A program made the position numbers and the translations under genes. Below the pieces are notes generated by a model. The model saw only the letters and a program-made list of their open reading frames with translations, searched no databases and was not told the DNA's origin. From positions 124,001 through 188,000 of the forward strand of contig OZ245921.1 in the NCBI GenBank assembly GCA_965229695.1: a DNA stretch of 64,000 nt. Reading direction: 5' to 3'. Numbering within the stretch: position 1 is the stretch's first letter; each line of letters begins with the position of its first letter. This DNA comes from JANSYL01 sp965229695 (GTDB lineage: Bacteria; Pseudomonadota; Alphaproteobacteria; Rhodobacterales; Rhodobacteraceae). Below, piece by piece: positions 25,146-34,110 of the stretch.

Positions 25146-26196
25146 TATTCCTATTCACCCAAAGCTGGATCAGCGTCAGCACCACGAGCACAAGCGCCAC
25201 CAAAAGCGAGGCCGCAGCCGCCAGGCCAAAGAGGCGCGGGGCACCGGCAAATCCTTCTTCGTAGATGTATTGAATGATGAAGGTTGTGGCCGTGCCGGGC
25301 CCACCCCCGGTGAAGGCATAAACCTCATCAAAGGTTTGCACGCCCTTGATCAGCGCCAGAACCAGCACCACCAGCATGGTGGGCGACAAAAGCGGCAGGG
25401 TGATCCGGGTAAAGACCCGCCAGGGCGAGGCGCGGTCCATCGTGGCCGCCTCATACACATCGCGCGGGATCGCTTGCAGCCCAGCCAGCAGGATCAGGGT
25501 GTAAAAGCCCATATGCGCCCAGACCGACAGAAAGACCGACCAGGTAAAGGCCCATTGCGCATCGACCAGCCAATTGAACCCACCCGGCCCCGCCCAATCG
25601 AGGAAGGCGTTCAAAATCCCCTCGCGCTGCAGGATCCATTTCCAGATCAGCGCCACAACCACAGGCGACAACAGCACAGGGAAGAAAAAGACCGAGCGGA
25701 AAAAGCCGCGCGCGCGGATATCGCGGTTCAAGACGATGGCGGTCAGCAGCGAGAACCCAACCATGAAACCGACCTGCAAGGTCACAAACCAGGTTGTGTT
25801 CCAAACCGCGCGCCAGAATTTGTCTTCGCGGCAAGAATTCGGGTCGAGATAGTTGGAACAATCACCCAATAACTCGAAATTTCGGGTGCCCACATAAGGG
25901 CGGTCCGCCAGCAGCACATTATCGCCACCGGTCGTGGCGTAGACGATGTTTAGGATCACCGGCAGGAAGGCAAAAAGGCCAAACAAAATCAGGTTGGGCA
26001 GCAGAAACACCCAAGCCAATTTGTTGATCCCCAAAAGCCGCTGCAAAAACAGCATGGGGATTTCGATCAGCCGCATCACCGGCGACAGCAGGCGCAGGGC
26101 CAGCCCATCACCTTTGACGGCGGTGCCGCGCGTCGGCGGCTGCGGATCGGGGGGAGGTGTGGGCGCCGACGCGCCCACACCTGTCGTATCTGTCAT
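25132..26196 (-). CDS. Sugar ABC transporter permease (MalF type)
   Basis: A 354-aa CUT1 permease with a Pro-rich cytoplasmic N-terminus, about six membrane segments and the EAA loop (YEAATMDRASPWRVFTRITLPLLSP). An extracytoplasmic loop contains a pair of cysteines (GDCSNYLDPNSCRED) likely to form a disulfide. It starts 3 bp after the binding-protein stop. A perfect 11-bp stem-loop lies inside codons 5-14. Confidence 0.86.
   Translation of the reverse strand: MTDTTGVGASAPTPPPDPQPPTRGTAVKGDGLALRLLSPVMRLIEIPMLFLQRLLGINKLAWVFLLPNLILFGLFAFLPVILNIVYATTGGDNVLLADRPYVGTRNFELLGDCSNYLDPNSCREDKFWRAVWNTTWFVTLQVGFMVGFSLLTAIVLNRDIRARGFFRSVFFFPVLLSPVVVALIWKWILQREGILNAFLDWAGPGGFNWLVDAQWAFTWSVFLSVWAHMGFYTLILLAGLQAIPRDVYEAATMDRASPWRVFTRITLPLLSPTMLVVLVLALIKGVQTFDEVYAFTGGGPGTATTFIIQYIYEEGFAGAPRLFGLAAAASLLVALVLVVLTLIQLWVNRNNVDG
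26155..26182 (-). promoter_or_regulatory. Stem-loop inside the 5' end of the MalF-type permease gene
   Basis: AGGTGTGGGCG (26155-26165) pairs perfectly with CGCCCACACCT (26172-26182) around a 6-nt loop. It follows the binding-protein stop codon by about 17 nt, where importer operons often carry RNA hairpins that protect the binding-protein mRNA. Here it is within coding sequence because the gap is only 3 bp. Confidence 0.6.
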
Positions 26197-26199
26197 GGG

Positions 26200-27465
26200 T
26201 TACTGGCTTTCGGCCATCGCCGCTTCCAGATCGTCGGCCATGCGCGCGACCGCATCTTCGACCGACAATTCGCCCACAATCGCCTGGCTCACACGTTCAA
26301 CGGTGATGCCGAACATGGCGCGGTTGCCGGCATAGCCCTGATAGGCAAAGGCGGCCGGGGCCACATCAGGCAGATCGCCCGCAAAGCCCGCAAGCGCTGC
26401 CGAGGCAGCAGGCGATGCGTCTTCGAACTCAACGCCCGCGGCGGCCACGCCCAGATGGCCCGGCAGGTTGCGGGTGCGCGCGGTCACTTCGGCATAGATG
26501 TCTTCCTGTGCCAAGAAGTCGATCACAGCCGCGACGATTTCGGGATGTTCGGTCTGTTCAAACCCAACAATGCCTGCCCCACCGGGCATGCCCGAACAGG
26601 CGCCCGACGGACCACAGGGGCTGCCGACCACTTGCCAGTCGAAGAAATCGCCGACCTGCTCATCCATGCGGCCCACTTGCCAGGAACCGGAGTAGTAGAA
26701 GACCAGCTCGCCATTGATGAACTCTTGCGCCGCGTCCTGGTAGGTCGCCCCACCCTGCCCGGCCCAAACATCGCGCGCGATGGTGCCATCGTTATGCCAA
26801 TCGACAAACTGCTGCACAAAGGCTTGGAACCCATCATCCGACAGCGTGGGCGTGCCATCGGGACCAAAGAGCGCCGCGCCATAAGAAATTGCCGGACCGG
26901 CCACGCGGTGGCCCGAACGGTCAATGGCCATCGGGAAGGGTGTATCCGTGGCCTCGGCCACGGCCCGCGCGGCGGCGGCCCAATCTTCCCAGCTTGCGTC
27001 AGATCCCGGAACCTCAACGCCTGCCTGCTCAAAGAGCGTGGCGTTGATAAAGGCGCCGGTGATGGTCAGCTGGCTGTGCATGCCATAGATGCCCTGACGA
27101 TCTTCGCCGCCACGATACCAATCCAGCGTTCCGCCAAAGCTGTCTTCCCAATAGGACGCGTCCACATGGGGTTCGAGATCCAGGTAGTATTCGTTCAAAC
27201 CACCCAGGTCAGTCACCTTGGCCAGATCCGGCCCTGTGCCCGCAGCCAACTGCACCGGCAGGTTTTCCAGGATCGCCTGGTACGGCACCACATCGACGAT
27301 TACGTCAACGCCTTCGTTTTCAGCCTCAAACCGGCTGAGCACATCGTCATAGACTTCGCACTCATTGCCGTCGGAATAGCACATGAAGCGGATTTCCTGC
27401 GCCATGGCGGGGGCCGCCAGACCAAGGACCAGCGCCGTGGTGCCCAGTAGTTTCAGTTGGGTCAT
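26200..27465 (-). CDS. Sugar ABC transporter substrate-binding protein
   Basis: A 421-aa family 1 solute-binding protein with a signal peptide (MTQLKLLGTTALVLGLAAPAMA). The mature part begins with a cysteine pair (CYSDGNECEVY). A second pair (SPCGPSGACSGMPGGAGIVGF) lies mid-protein, so disulfides are likely. The ATG at 27465 follows a strong AGGGAGGAAAA site; the longer frame to 27627 would add a non-signal extension overlapping the preceding gene. It heads the transport part of the hexuronate operon and should set specificity, which sequence alone does not reveal. Confidence 0.88.
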   Translation of the reverse strand: MTQLKLLGTTALVLGLAAPAMAQEIRFMCYSDGNECEVYDDVLSRFEAENEGVDVIVDVVPYQAILENLPVQLAAGTGPDLAKVTDLGGLNEYYLDLEPHVDASYWEDSFGGTLDWYRGGEDRQGIYGMHSQLTITGAFINATLFEQAGVEVPGSDASWEDWAAAARAVAEATDTPFPMAIDRSGHRVAGPAISYGAALFGPDGTPTLSDDGFQAFVQQFVDWHNDGTIARDVWAGQGGATYQDAAQEFINGELVFYYSGSWQVGRMDEQVGDFFDWQVVGSPCGPSGACSGMPGGAGIVGFEQTEHPEIVAAVIDFLAQEDIYAEVTARTRNLPGHLGVAAAGVEFEDASPAASAALAGFAGDLPDVAPAAFAYQGYAGNRAMFGITVERVSQAIVGELSVEDAVARMADDLEAAMAESQ

Positions 27466-27505
27466 AGTTTTCCTCCCTATGGTGGGGCAGATGCCCCTTG
27501 TCCTG

Positions 27506-28597
27506 TCAGCTCGTAGCTTGCCGCGCGTTTGTCGTGCGATCTTCTGGCAACCAGCTTCGGTAGAAGTCTGAGCCGATTGTGAGCGGTAACGCAACCTCTT
27601 TGGCTGAATTTGCCGCCTGGTAAACACTGGTCACCAACTCGATGGAAACACGGCCATCGGCCAGTGTAACTTCCCGCCCGGTATCACCGGCAATGGCGTC
27701 GGCAATCGCGTCGAAATAGCCGACAAACCCCGCCTGGGCACGGGCGTGTTGCGCGACAACCGCATCGACCTGCCCCTGATCGGCGGGGTTGCGGGCGGCA
27801 AACACCCATCGATCCGTCGCGGGCGCATAAGGGGTGCTGCCGCTTTCGGCGGTCAGGCGTTCGAACACCAATCGCAGGCGGGATGTGTCACTGGCTGCGC
27901 CCAGCGTGACCGAGGATGTCGCCAGCGCCCCATTGGCGAAACGCAAGCTGATGGCGGCGCAATCTTCGGTTTCAATCGGATTCACGCGGGTGGCTACCTG
28001 GGCCTGGACCCCGGCAATGGGGCCAAAAAAGCGGCAGAGCAAATCGTGGTTATGGATGGCATGGCCCAATACCGCGCCGCCACGTTCGCCGGCCCAAGTG
28101 CCGCGCCAAGGGACGGCGTAGTAATCGGCACCCCGGTTCCAATGGGTTTCCAAGCTGGCAACCTGGGGCTGGCCGGTCAGATCTGCCGCGATCAGCGCAT
28201 CCAGGGCCGAGGTCGCGGGGCCGTAGCGGTACTGAAACACTGGGAACAGACGCCCGGCGCTGGTGCGTTCCGCCTCGGCCAGTTGGTCACATTCTTCAAG
28301 CGACGGCGCGATGGGCTTTTCTAAGATCACATGTTTGCCCGCCGCCAGCGCCTTTAGTGCGATGGGCACATGCAGATGCGGCGGCAGACAGATATCGATC
28401 AGATCGGTTTCCGGATCGTCAATCGCAGCCTCGATATCTTCCGAGACCTGCGGGCCGGGATCGCCGCCCAACACGGTATAGGCACGCGCCGTATCCAGGT
28501 CACAGAGCCAGCGCACCTGAAACCGCCCTGGCAGCGCGCGATAGCCCGCCAAGTGTTCGCGCCCAATCCCTGCGCCCAAGATCGCGACCCGGATCAC
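27506..28597 (-). CDS. Gfo/Idh/MocA-family oxidoreductase (third in operon)
   Basis: A 363-aa NAD(P)-dependent dehydrogenase. The Rossmann motif is VAILGAGIGREHLAGY at the N-terminus, and the EKP catalytic motif reads HVILEKPIAPSLEECDQL near residue 95. The substrate-side GGAVLGHAIHNHDLLCRFFG contains the H-x-x-x-H/D element typical of the family. It overlaps the preceding family member by 4 bp. Three divergent paralogues in a row in a hexuronate operon suggest oxidation/reduction steps on a modified uronate or glycoside. The individual substrate is unknown. Confidence 0.82.
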   Translation of the reverse strand: MIRVAILGAGIGREHLAGYRALPGRFQVRWLCDLDTARAYTVLGGDPGPQVSEDIEAAIDDPETDLIDICLPPHLHVPIALKALAAGKHVILEKPIAPSLEECDQLAEAERTSAGRLFPVFQYRYGPATSALDALIAADLTGQPQVASLETHWNRGADYYAVPWRGTWAGERGGAVLGHAIHNHDLLCRFFGPIAGVQAQVATRVNPIETEDCAAISLRFANGALATSSVTLGAASDTSRLRLVFERLTAESGSTPYAPATDRWVFAARNPADQGQVDAVVAQHARAQAGFVGYFDAIADAIAGDTGREVTLADGRVSIELVTSVYQAANSAKEVALPLTIGSDFYRSWLPEDRTTNARQATS

Positions 28598-29595
28598 AGC
28601 TGCGCCTCAGCCCGGGCCTGCGCCTTGAGCGCTAATTCCATCACCTTAAATGCATGGGCTTGCGGCATCGCCGTCTCGGTCCGGTCGCGGATATCGGCCA
28701 TCAGCCGGGCGAAATAGGGCAGGCCAGCATCGCGCGCGTCGATGTTTTCGCAGCGTGTTCCATTGACCAGCACCAGATGATCGGTGCCGTCACGCCCACC
28801 GACATCGACGTATTTGCGCAGCTCGATATAGCCTTCGGTCCCCAGGATCGTCAGGCGGCCGTCCCCCCAATTTGGCAGAGCATCGGGCGTGTACCAATCG
28901 ACCCTGATATAGCCGTGGCCCTGGTCTGAGCGCAGGGCAATCTCACCAAAATCCTGCAAGCCGGGATCGCCCGGATTGGCAAAGTTCCCAACACTCGCCA
29001 GCGTGATATCGGCATCGGTGGAGCCGGTAAAAAACAGGAACTGGTCGATCTGATGGCTGGCGATATCGGTCAGGATACCGCCATAGGCGTCGCGGTCAAA
29101 GAACCAGTCGGGCCGCGTTGGGCGGTTCAGGCGATGGGGGCCAATGCCCAGTGTTTGAACCACTTTGCCGATCGCGCCCCGTTGTACCAGATCAGCGGCA
29201 AGCGTGACCGATGGCACCTCGAATCGTTCGGAAAAATCGATCGACCAAATCCGCCCCGTGCGTCCGACGCAATCTTGGATGGCCGTCAGTTGATCCAGCG
29301 TCGTGCAGCCAGGCTTGTCGACCATCACGTCTTTGCCCGCCTCCATCGCCAAGATCGCCCAATCCGCCCGGTCGCGCGGGATGCAGGAGATCAAGATCAA
29401 GGAAATCTCAGGATCATCCAGAAGCATCTGCACATGCCCAACACGTGGCACATCGGGGAAACGCTTTTCGAAGCCTTCCAAGGTTTCCGGCGTGCCATCG
29501 GTCCACCAACCGGCAAACTCGGCCCCTTCGGCCATCATATTGCTGGCCATGCCAAAGATGTGGCGGTGGTCTATGCCAATTGCACCGAATTTCAT
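28594..29595 (-). CDS. Gfo/Idh/MocA-family oxidoreductase (second in operon)
   Basis: A 333-aa dehydrogenase-like protein. The N-terminus MKFGAIGIDHRHIFGMASNM lacks the classic GxGxxG and instead has GIDHRHIFG, a variant seen in some family branches. The EKP motif is replaced by DVMVDKPGCTTLDQL. Substrate-domain residues YGGILTDIASHQIDQFLFF are intact. The ATG at 29595 overlaps the stop of the preceding gene (ATGA); the longer frame to 29826 lies inside that gene and is rejected. Nucleotide use may be altered. The function is unknown. Confidence 0.78.
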   Translation of the reverse strand: MKFGAIGIDHRHIFGMASNMMAEGAEFAGWWTDGTPETLEGFEKRFPDVPRVGHVQMLLDDPEISLILISCIPRDRADWAILAMEAGKDVMVDKPGCTTLDQLTAIQDCVGRTGRIWSIDFSERFEVPSVTLAADLVQRGAIGKVVQTLGIGPHRLNRPTRPDWFFDRDAYGGILTDIASHQIDQFLFFTGSTDADITLASVGNFANPGDPGLQDFGEIALRSDQGHGYIRVDWYTPDALPNWGDGRLTILGTEGYIELRKYVDVGGRDGTDHLVLVNGTRCENIDARDAGLPYFARLMADIRDRTETAMPQAHAFKVMELALKAQARAEAQL

Positions 29596-30626
29596 CGCGA
29601 CATCTCCACCACCTGCCCCGTTTGGGAAGAGACGGTAATGGCATCGATCAGCCGATGCGCGTGCAACGCCGCCGCGCCCGTGACGGCCGGCGCGCGGCCT
29701 TGCTGAACGGCAGCGGCAAAATCCTCCAAAATCCCCTGGTGCCACGCATGGGTAAAGGCCATCGGATCGGCCCCGCCGCCGGTGCCACCAAGGGCGCCAA
29801 AGCTTTCGACGCGTCCGTCGCGCCAAGATACCGTCAAAACGCCCGCCTCCAAATGCAGGCTGGCGGCCTCGAAATGCAGTTTGATCGCCTCGGCCCCGCC
29901 GGGAAAGCTGCTGGTTGAGGCCGTTAAAGACCCAACGGCCCCGTTTTCAAAGCGCAGCCCGGCACAGGCGAAATCTTCGGCTTCCATCTGATGAAACCGC
30001 GTTGTCGCTGTCATGGCTTGGACCGAGGTCACCGGACCTGTCAGGCTAAGCGCCAGATCGATGGTGTGGATCGCCTGACTGATCAACACGCCGCCGCCAT
30101 CGCGGGCATAGCTGCCGCGCCCCGGCTCATCATAATAGGCTTGATCGCGCCACCAGGGCACGGTGATTTCGACCAGCCCTAGCGCGCCCAAAGCGCCCGA
30201 TTGAACCTGATCGTGCGCAGCAAGTGACGCCGCGCGCATCCGATGTTGGAAGACGATGCCCAAGGGCACATCAGCATCGGTGCAAATCTGTACCACCGCC
30301 TCGGCCTCGACCGTGTTTCGGGCGACCGGCTTTTCCAACAGGATGGCTTTGCCTGCCGCTGCTAAAGGCGCGATTAGATCGGCGCGCGCATCGGGTGGTG
30401 TGACGATGATCGCCGCGTCGACGGTTGGATCGGCGGCGATGTCGGTCAAATCCTCATAAAGCCGGGCGCCGGGCCAATCGGCCAGCAGGGCTTGAGCACG
30501 CTCTGGGCTGCGGGCGTGGATGCCGCGCAGGGCAATCCCCTTGGCATCCCGAATGGCGGCCAAATGGGTGCCGGCCACCATGCCCGCGCCCACCAAAGCC
30601 ACGCCAAATTCATCGGAAACCGCCAC
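29592..30626 (-). CDS. Gfo/Idh/MocA-family oxidoreductase (first in operon)
   Basis: A 344-aa NAD(P)-dependent dehydrogenase and first gene of the minus-strand hexuronate operon. Rossmann motif VALVGAGMVAGTHLAAI, EKP motif AILLEKPVARNTVEAEAV near residue 95, and substrate-domain GGGVLISQAIHTIDLALSLTG are present. The promoter faces the GntR regulator across 120 bp with two copies of a 14-bp operator, so the operon is probably induced by a uronate. It could oxidise a uronate glycoside or inositol-like ring before uptake products enter UxaC/UxuAB; this is not provable from sequence. Confidence 0.82.
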   Translation of the reverse strand: MAVSDEFGVALVGAGMVAGTHLAAIRDAKGIALRGIHARSPERAQALLADWPGARLYEDLTDIAADPTVDAAIIVTPPDARADLIAPLAAAGKAILLEKPVARNTVEAEAVVQICTDADVPLGIVFQHRMRAASLAAHDQVQSGALGALGLVEITVPWWRDQAYYDEPGRGSYARDGGGVLISQAIHTIDLALSLTGPVTSVQAMTATTRFHQMEAEDFACAGLRFENGAVGSLTASTSSFPGGAEAIKLHFEAASLHLEAGVLTVSWRDGRVESFGALGGTGGGADPMAFTHAWHQGILEDFAAAVQQGRAPAVTGAAALHAHRLIDAITVSSQTGQVVEMSR

Positions 30627-30667
30627 GCAGACACCCCTCCCAAGGCCTTACCGGGCCAACACTGCCC

Positions 30668-30710
30668 ACCGGTATACCGGTTGTCAAGCCACCTGTATAC
30701 CGGTATGCAG
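30668..30710. promoter_or_regulatory. Twin 14-bp operators for the GntR regulator
   Basis: ACCGGTATACCGGT (30668-30681, a perfect palindrome) and ACCTGTATACCGGT (30691-30704) are 13/14 identical, with starts 23 bp apart. The second also sits in an 18-bp imperfect dyad reaching 30710. The core GTATAC is typical of FCD-type GntR proteins. They lie between the divergent uxu operons, next to the regulator gene. Confidence 0.75.
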
Positions 30711-30746
30711 AATGCGCATGGTGAACGATGAAATGGCGTGCGAGAT

Positions 30747-31460
30747 ATGGAAAAGGCCAGCTCTGATCCTTTGGGCGATCTGCTTTTTGCCGGTCTTGAC
30801 CCGACGCGCCCCACCGCCCGGCAAATCCACCAAGAACTGAAATCCGCGATCTTATCGACCGCCCTACCCCCCGGCTGTTTGCTGTCGGAAACCGAGATCG
30901 GACAGCGCTTTGGCGCAAGCCGCACCCCGGTGCGCGAGGCCTTTGCCCTGCTGCGCGAAGAGGGGCTGCTGGTCACGCTTCCGAGCCGGGGCAATTTCGT
31001 CTCGCGCCTGTCGGAAGCGGGCATTCGGCAAGCGCAGTTTCTGCGCGAGGCGCTGGAACTGGCCAATGTGGCGCGCTTATGTGAGACAGGCCTGAGCACG
31101 GATCAAATCGATGCGATTGACCGGTGTTTGGCCGAACAAGCCAGTGCTAAAGCGCGCGACGATAACGAAGCCTTCCAGCACCATGACGATGCGTTCCACG
31201 CGCTTTTGGCCCGTGCCACGGGCTATCCACGCGCTGAACAGGCGCTGTTTCGTGAAAAAGCGGCCCTAGACCGGCTTCGCGCCTTGGCGCTGTCCACCCC
31301 GGAAACCAAGGCGCGGCTCTTGCAGGAACATACCGATATCCGTAACGCGATTTGCGACAGAAACGCTGCGCGCGCCGCTGAAACCATGCGAAACCATCTG
31401 CGCGCGATCCTGGCCACGCTGTCGCGTGCGGCGACCGATAATAGCGAGTTCTTCGAATGA
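30747..31460 (+). CDS. GntR/FCD-family regulator of the hexuronate genes (UxuR-like)
   Basis: A 237-aa transcription factor. The N-terminal winged helix covers about residues 20-90 (GCLLSETEIGQRFGASRTPVREAFALLREEGLL). The C-terminal FCD domain has histidines in QHHDDAFHALLARATGY and LLQEHTDIRNAI that usually bind a metal and sense a sugar acid. I chose the ATG at 30747; GTG at 30738 is an alternative. It overlaps uxaC by 4 bp and probably controls both divergent operons through the twin 14-bp sites. Confidence 0.82.
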   Translation: MEKASSDPLGDLLFAGLDPTRPTARQIHQELKSAILSTALPPGCLLSETEIGQRFGASRTPVREAFALLREEGLLVTLPSRGNFVSRLSEAGIRQAQFLREALELANVARLCETGLSTDQIDAIDRCLAEQASAKARDDNEAFQHHDDAFHALLARATGYPRAEQALFREKAALDRLRALALSTPETKARLLQEHTDIRNAICDRNAARAAETMRNHLRAILATLSRAATDNSEFFE

Positions 31461-32827
31461 CGGGGCAATCCCTTTCCGGCCTGGCCGCCGCGATCTACGA
31501 AAGCATCGCGGACCTGCCCATCACCTCGCCCCATGGCCATTGCGACCCGGCTTGGTTTGCCCAGGACAGCGCCTTTCCCGACCCTGCCAGCCTGCTGATC
31601 CTGCCCGATCACTACCTGTTTCGGATGCTCTATAGCCAAGGCATCCCACTTGAGGCGCTGGGCATTGGCGTGCCCGAGGATCGGCGTGATCCGCGCGCGA
31701 TCTTCCGCCTGTTCGCCGATCACTGGCACCTTTTCCTCGGCACACCAACGCGCGGTTGGTTGGAGCACACGCTGTATAAGACGCTGGGGGTCGAGACAGC
31801 GCTTGGCCCTGAGACCGCGGATGAGGTGTTCGACGAAATCGCCGACCGGCTGGCCCAGCCCGAATGGCGACCGCGCGCAGCGTTTGAGCGCCTGGGGATC
31901 GAACTATTGGCGACAACCGATATGGCGTTGGACCCGCTTGAGGCCCATAATGCACTGCAGCAGGATTGGCCGGGCCGTGTCATCCCCACCTTCCGGCCAG
32001 ATGACGTGCTGAACCCCACCCGGCCCGACTTTGCGAAAAACCTAGACCGTTTGAGCGACCGAACCGGGCAGGATACGCGCGATTACGCAGGTTATCTTAC
32101 GGCGCTGCGCCAGTTGCGGGCGCAGTTCCGCACCCTTGGGGCGACCGCGACCGACCATGATGTGCCCGAGTTGACGACCTGCTGGCTCGACCGGGCAGAG
32201 ATTGAGGCGCTGCACGGCAAAGCCCTAACCGGTGATCTGAACCCCAAGGAAGCCCGCGCCTTTTACGGTCATATGCTGGTCGAAATGGCGCAGATGTCGG
32301 TCGAAGACGGGCTGGTCATGCAGCTACATGCGGGGGTGCGGCGGTCGACCAACCAGGTGCTGCTCGACCGCTTCGGCCCCGACAAAGGCGCGGATATCCC
32401 CGTCGCCATGGATTGGGTGCGTGGCCTCGGCCCGCTTCTCAACCGTTTTGGCAATCACCCGAATTTCCGGCTGCTGGTCTTCACACTGGATGAAAGCGCC
32501 TATGCGCGCGAGCTGGCCCCGATGGCTGGGCATTGGCCCTGCCTGCGCCTGGGCCCGCCCTGGTGGTTCCATGACAGCCCCAACGGCATCCGCCGCTATT
32601 TCGATCAGGTGGTGGAAACCGCGGGTTATTACAATTTGGCCGGGTTCAATGATGACACCCGCGCCTTTCTATCGATCCCGGCGCGGCATGATATGTGGCG
32701 GCGCGAGGTTGCGCTCCACCTTGCGGATCAGGTCAATCGCGGCATGCTTCAACGCAGTGATACAAACCGTCTGGCCCCACTTTTGGCCCGCGACCTGGCG
32801 CGCGCGGCCTATCGGCTGGACCATTAG
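31457..32827 (+). CDS. uxaC: Glucuronate (uronate) isomerase UxaC
   Basis: A 456-aa metal-dependent TIM-barrel isomerase converting D-glucuronate to D-fructuronate and D-galacturonate to D-tagaturonate. The metal motif SPHGHCDPAWFA is at residues 24-35. Other family blocks are NPTRPDFAKNLDRL, MQLHAGVRRSTN, WWFHDSPNGIRRYFDQV and YYNLAGFNDDTRAFLSIPARHDMWRR. It lies in the regulator-uxaC-uxuB operon, overlapping the regulator by 4 bp and leaving 2 bp before uxuB. Confidence 0.93.
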   Translation: MTGQSLSGLAAAIYESIADLPITSPHGHCDPAWFAQDSAFPDPASLLILPDHYLFRMLYSQGIPLEALGIGVPEDRRDPRAIFRLFADHWHLFLGTPTRGWLEHTLYKTLGVETALGPETADEVFDEIADRLAQPEWRPRAAFERLGIELLATTDMALDPLEAHNALQQDWPGRVIPTFRPDDVLNPTRPDFAKNLDRLSDRTGQDTRDYAGYLTALRQLRAQFRTLGATATDHDVPELTTCWLDRAEIEALHGKALTGDLNPKEARAFYGHMLVEMAQMSVEDGLVMQLHAGVRRSTNQVLLDRFGPDKGADIPVAMDWVRGLGPLLNRFGNHPNFRLLVFTLDESAYARELAPMAGHWPCLRLGPPWWFHDSPNGIRRYFDQVVETAGYYNLAGFNDDTRAFLSIPARHDMWRREVALHLADQVNRGMLQRSDTNRLAPLLARDLARAAYRLDH

Positions 32828-32829
32828 CC

Positions 32830-34110
32830 ATGCCGCGTATCGTTCACCTGGGCTTTGGCAATTTCCATCGCGCGCATCAGGCCTGGTACACGGCGCGCGC
32901 GAATGCCGATACCGGCAGCGATTGGCGCATCACCGCCGTCTCGATGCGCCGCCGCGATTTGGCTGAGGCGCTGGCCCCCAGTGGCGGGGCCTATACCCTT
33001 GGCACGCGCGGTCCTGAGGGGCTGACGGCCCAGCGGATCGATCTGCATGATCGGATTTTGGTCGCGCGCGATGCGCCCTATTCGGTGGTCGAAGCCATTG
33101 CCGACCCAGATACGCATCTTGTCACCCTGACGATCACAGAAAAGGGCTACGTCGTGGGTGATGAAGCCGATCCAGATGGCGCGGTTGGCCTGTTGGCGCG
33201 GGGTTTGGCCGAGCGCAAACGTAGCGGTGCCCCCCTGACAGTGCTGAGCTGCGATAATCTATCGAGCAACGGACAAGTCACAGCCATTGCCGTGCAAGAC
33301 ATAGCTACGCGCCTGGGTCTGGAGATCGACAACTACCTGCGCGCGGCTGTGGCCTTTCCCGACAGCATGGTCGACCGCATCACCCCCGCAACCACCGACG
33401 CTATTCGCGCTGAGATCGCCGCCACGACAGGCGTGGAGGAGCCAGAACCGGTTCTGACCGAAGCCTTCAGCGAATGGGTGATCGCGGATGATTTCGCAGG
33501 CCCCCGCCCCGCCTGGGATCAGGTTGGCGCGGTTATGGCCCATGACGTTGCCGCGTTTGAGGCGCGCAAATTGCTGCTTTTGAACGCGGCCCATTCCTAC
33601 ATGGCATATGCCGGGCGGCTTTGTGGCCTGACCTATGTCCATGAGGCCATCGCCAATCGGGCTCTGCGGCAAGGGGTCGAAACGCTCTGGGCTGAGGCCC
33701 GCACGGCGATCCCCCAGGATATTCACGACGGCTTGCCCAGCTATGAAGCTGCGCTTATCGACCGTTTCGCCGTGCCCGAGATGCGCCACGAACTGCACCA
33801 GATCGCGGCCGATGGCAGTTTGAAGCTGTCACAGCGGATCGTCCCAATCCTGCTTGCAAGAAAGGGCGATGCGCCCGCCGCCCGATCCGCGCTTGCGGCT
33901 TGGATCACCTATCTTTGGCGTTTTGGACCCGGCGCGGTCCTCGCACCCGATCCGGGAGCTGCGAACCTGCTGGCCTTGGCCCAGACGGAAGCGCCGGAGG
34001 GCTTGATCCCGCCCGTATTGGACAAGTTGGGGCTAAGCGCGTTGACGCCCCCAGATCAGGCCGCCTTGGCCAAGGCTGTCCGGGATTGGGCCAAAGGGGT
34101 CGTGAATTAG
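32830..34110 (+). CDS. uxuB: Fructuronate reductase / mannitol dehydrogenase family protein UxuB
   Basis: A 426-aa long-chain mannitol-dehydrogenase-family enzyme that should reduce D-fructuronate to D-mannonate for UxuA. It begins directly at the nucleotide-binding motif (IVHLGFGNFHRAHQAWY), so it is about 50-60 residues shorter at the N-terminus than E. coli UxuB. The catalytic region FEARKLLLLNAAHSYMAYAG contains the family Lys and His. A TITEKGYVV stretch is also typical. Tagaturonate or another polyol/uronate is possible, but position between uxaC and the divergent uxuA argues for fructuronate. It ends overlapping the CMD-family gene tail by 4 bp. Confidence 0.82.
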   Translation: MPRIVHLGFGNFHRAHQAWYTARANADTGSDWRITAVSMRRRDLAEALAPSGGAYTLGTRGPEGLTAQRIDLHDRILVARDAPYSVVEAIADPDTHLVTLTITEKGYVVGDEADPDGAVGLLARGLAERKRSGAPLTVLSCDNLSSNGQVTAIAVQDIATRLGLEIDNYLRAAVAFPDSMVDRITPATTDAIRAEIAATTGVEEPEPVLTEAFSEWVIADDFAGPRPAWDQVGAVMAHDVAAFEARKLLLLNAAHSYMAYAGRLCGLTYVHEAIANRALRQGVETLWAEARTAIPQDIHDGLPSYEAALIDRFAVPEMRHELHQIAADGSLKLSQRIVPILLARKGDAPAARSALAAWITYLWRFGPGAVLAPDPGAANLLALAQTEAPEGLIPPVLDKLGLSALTPPDQAALAKAVRDWAKGVVN

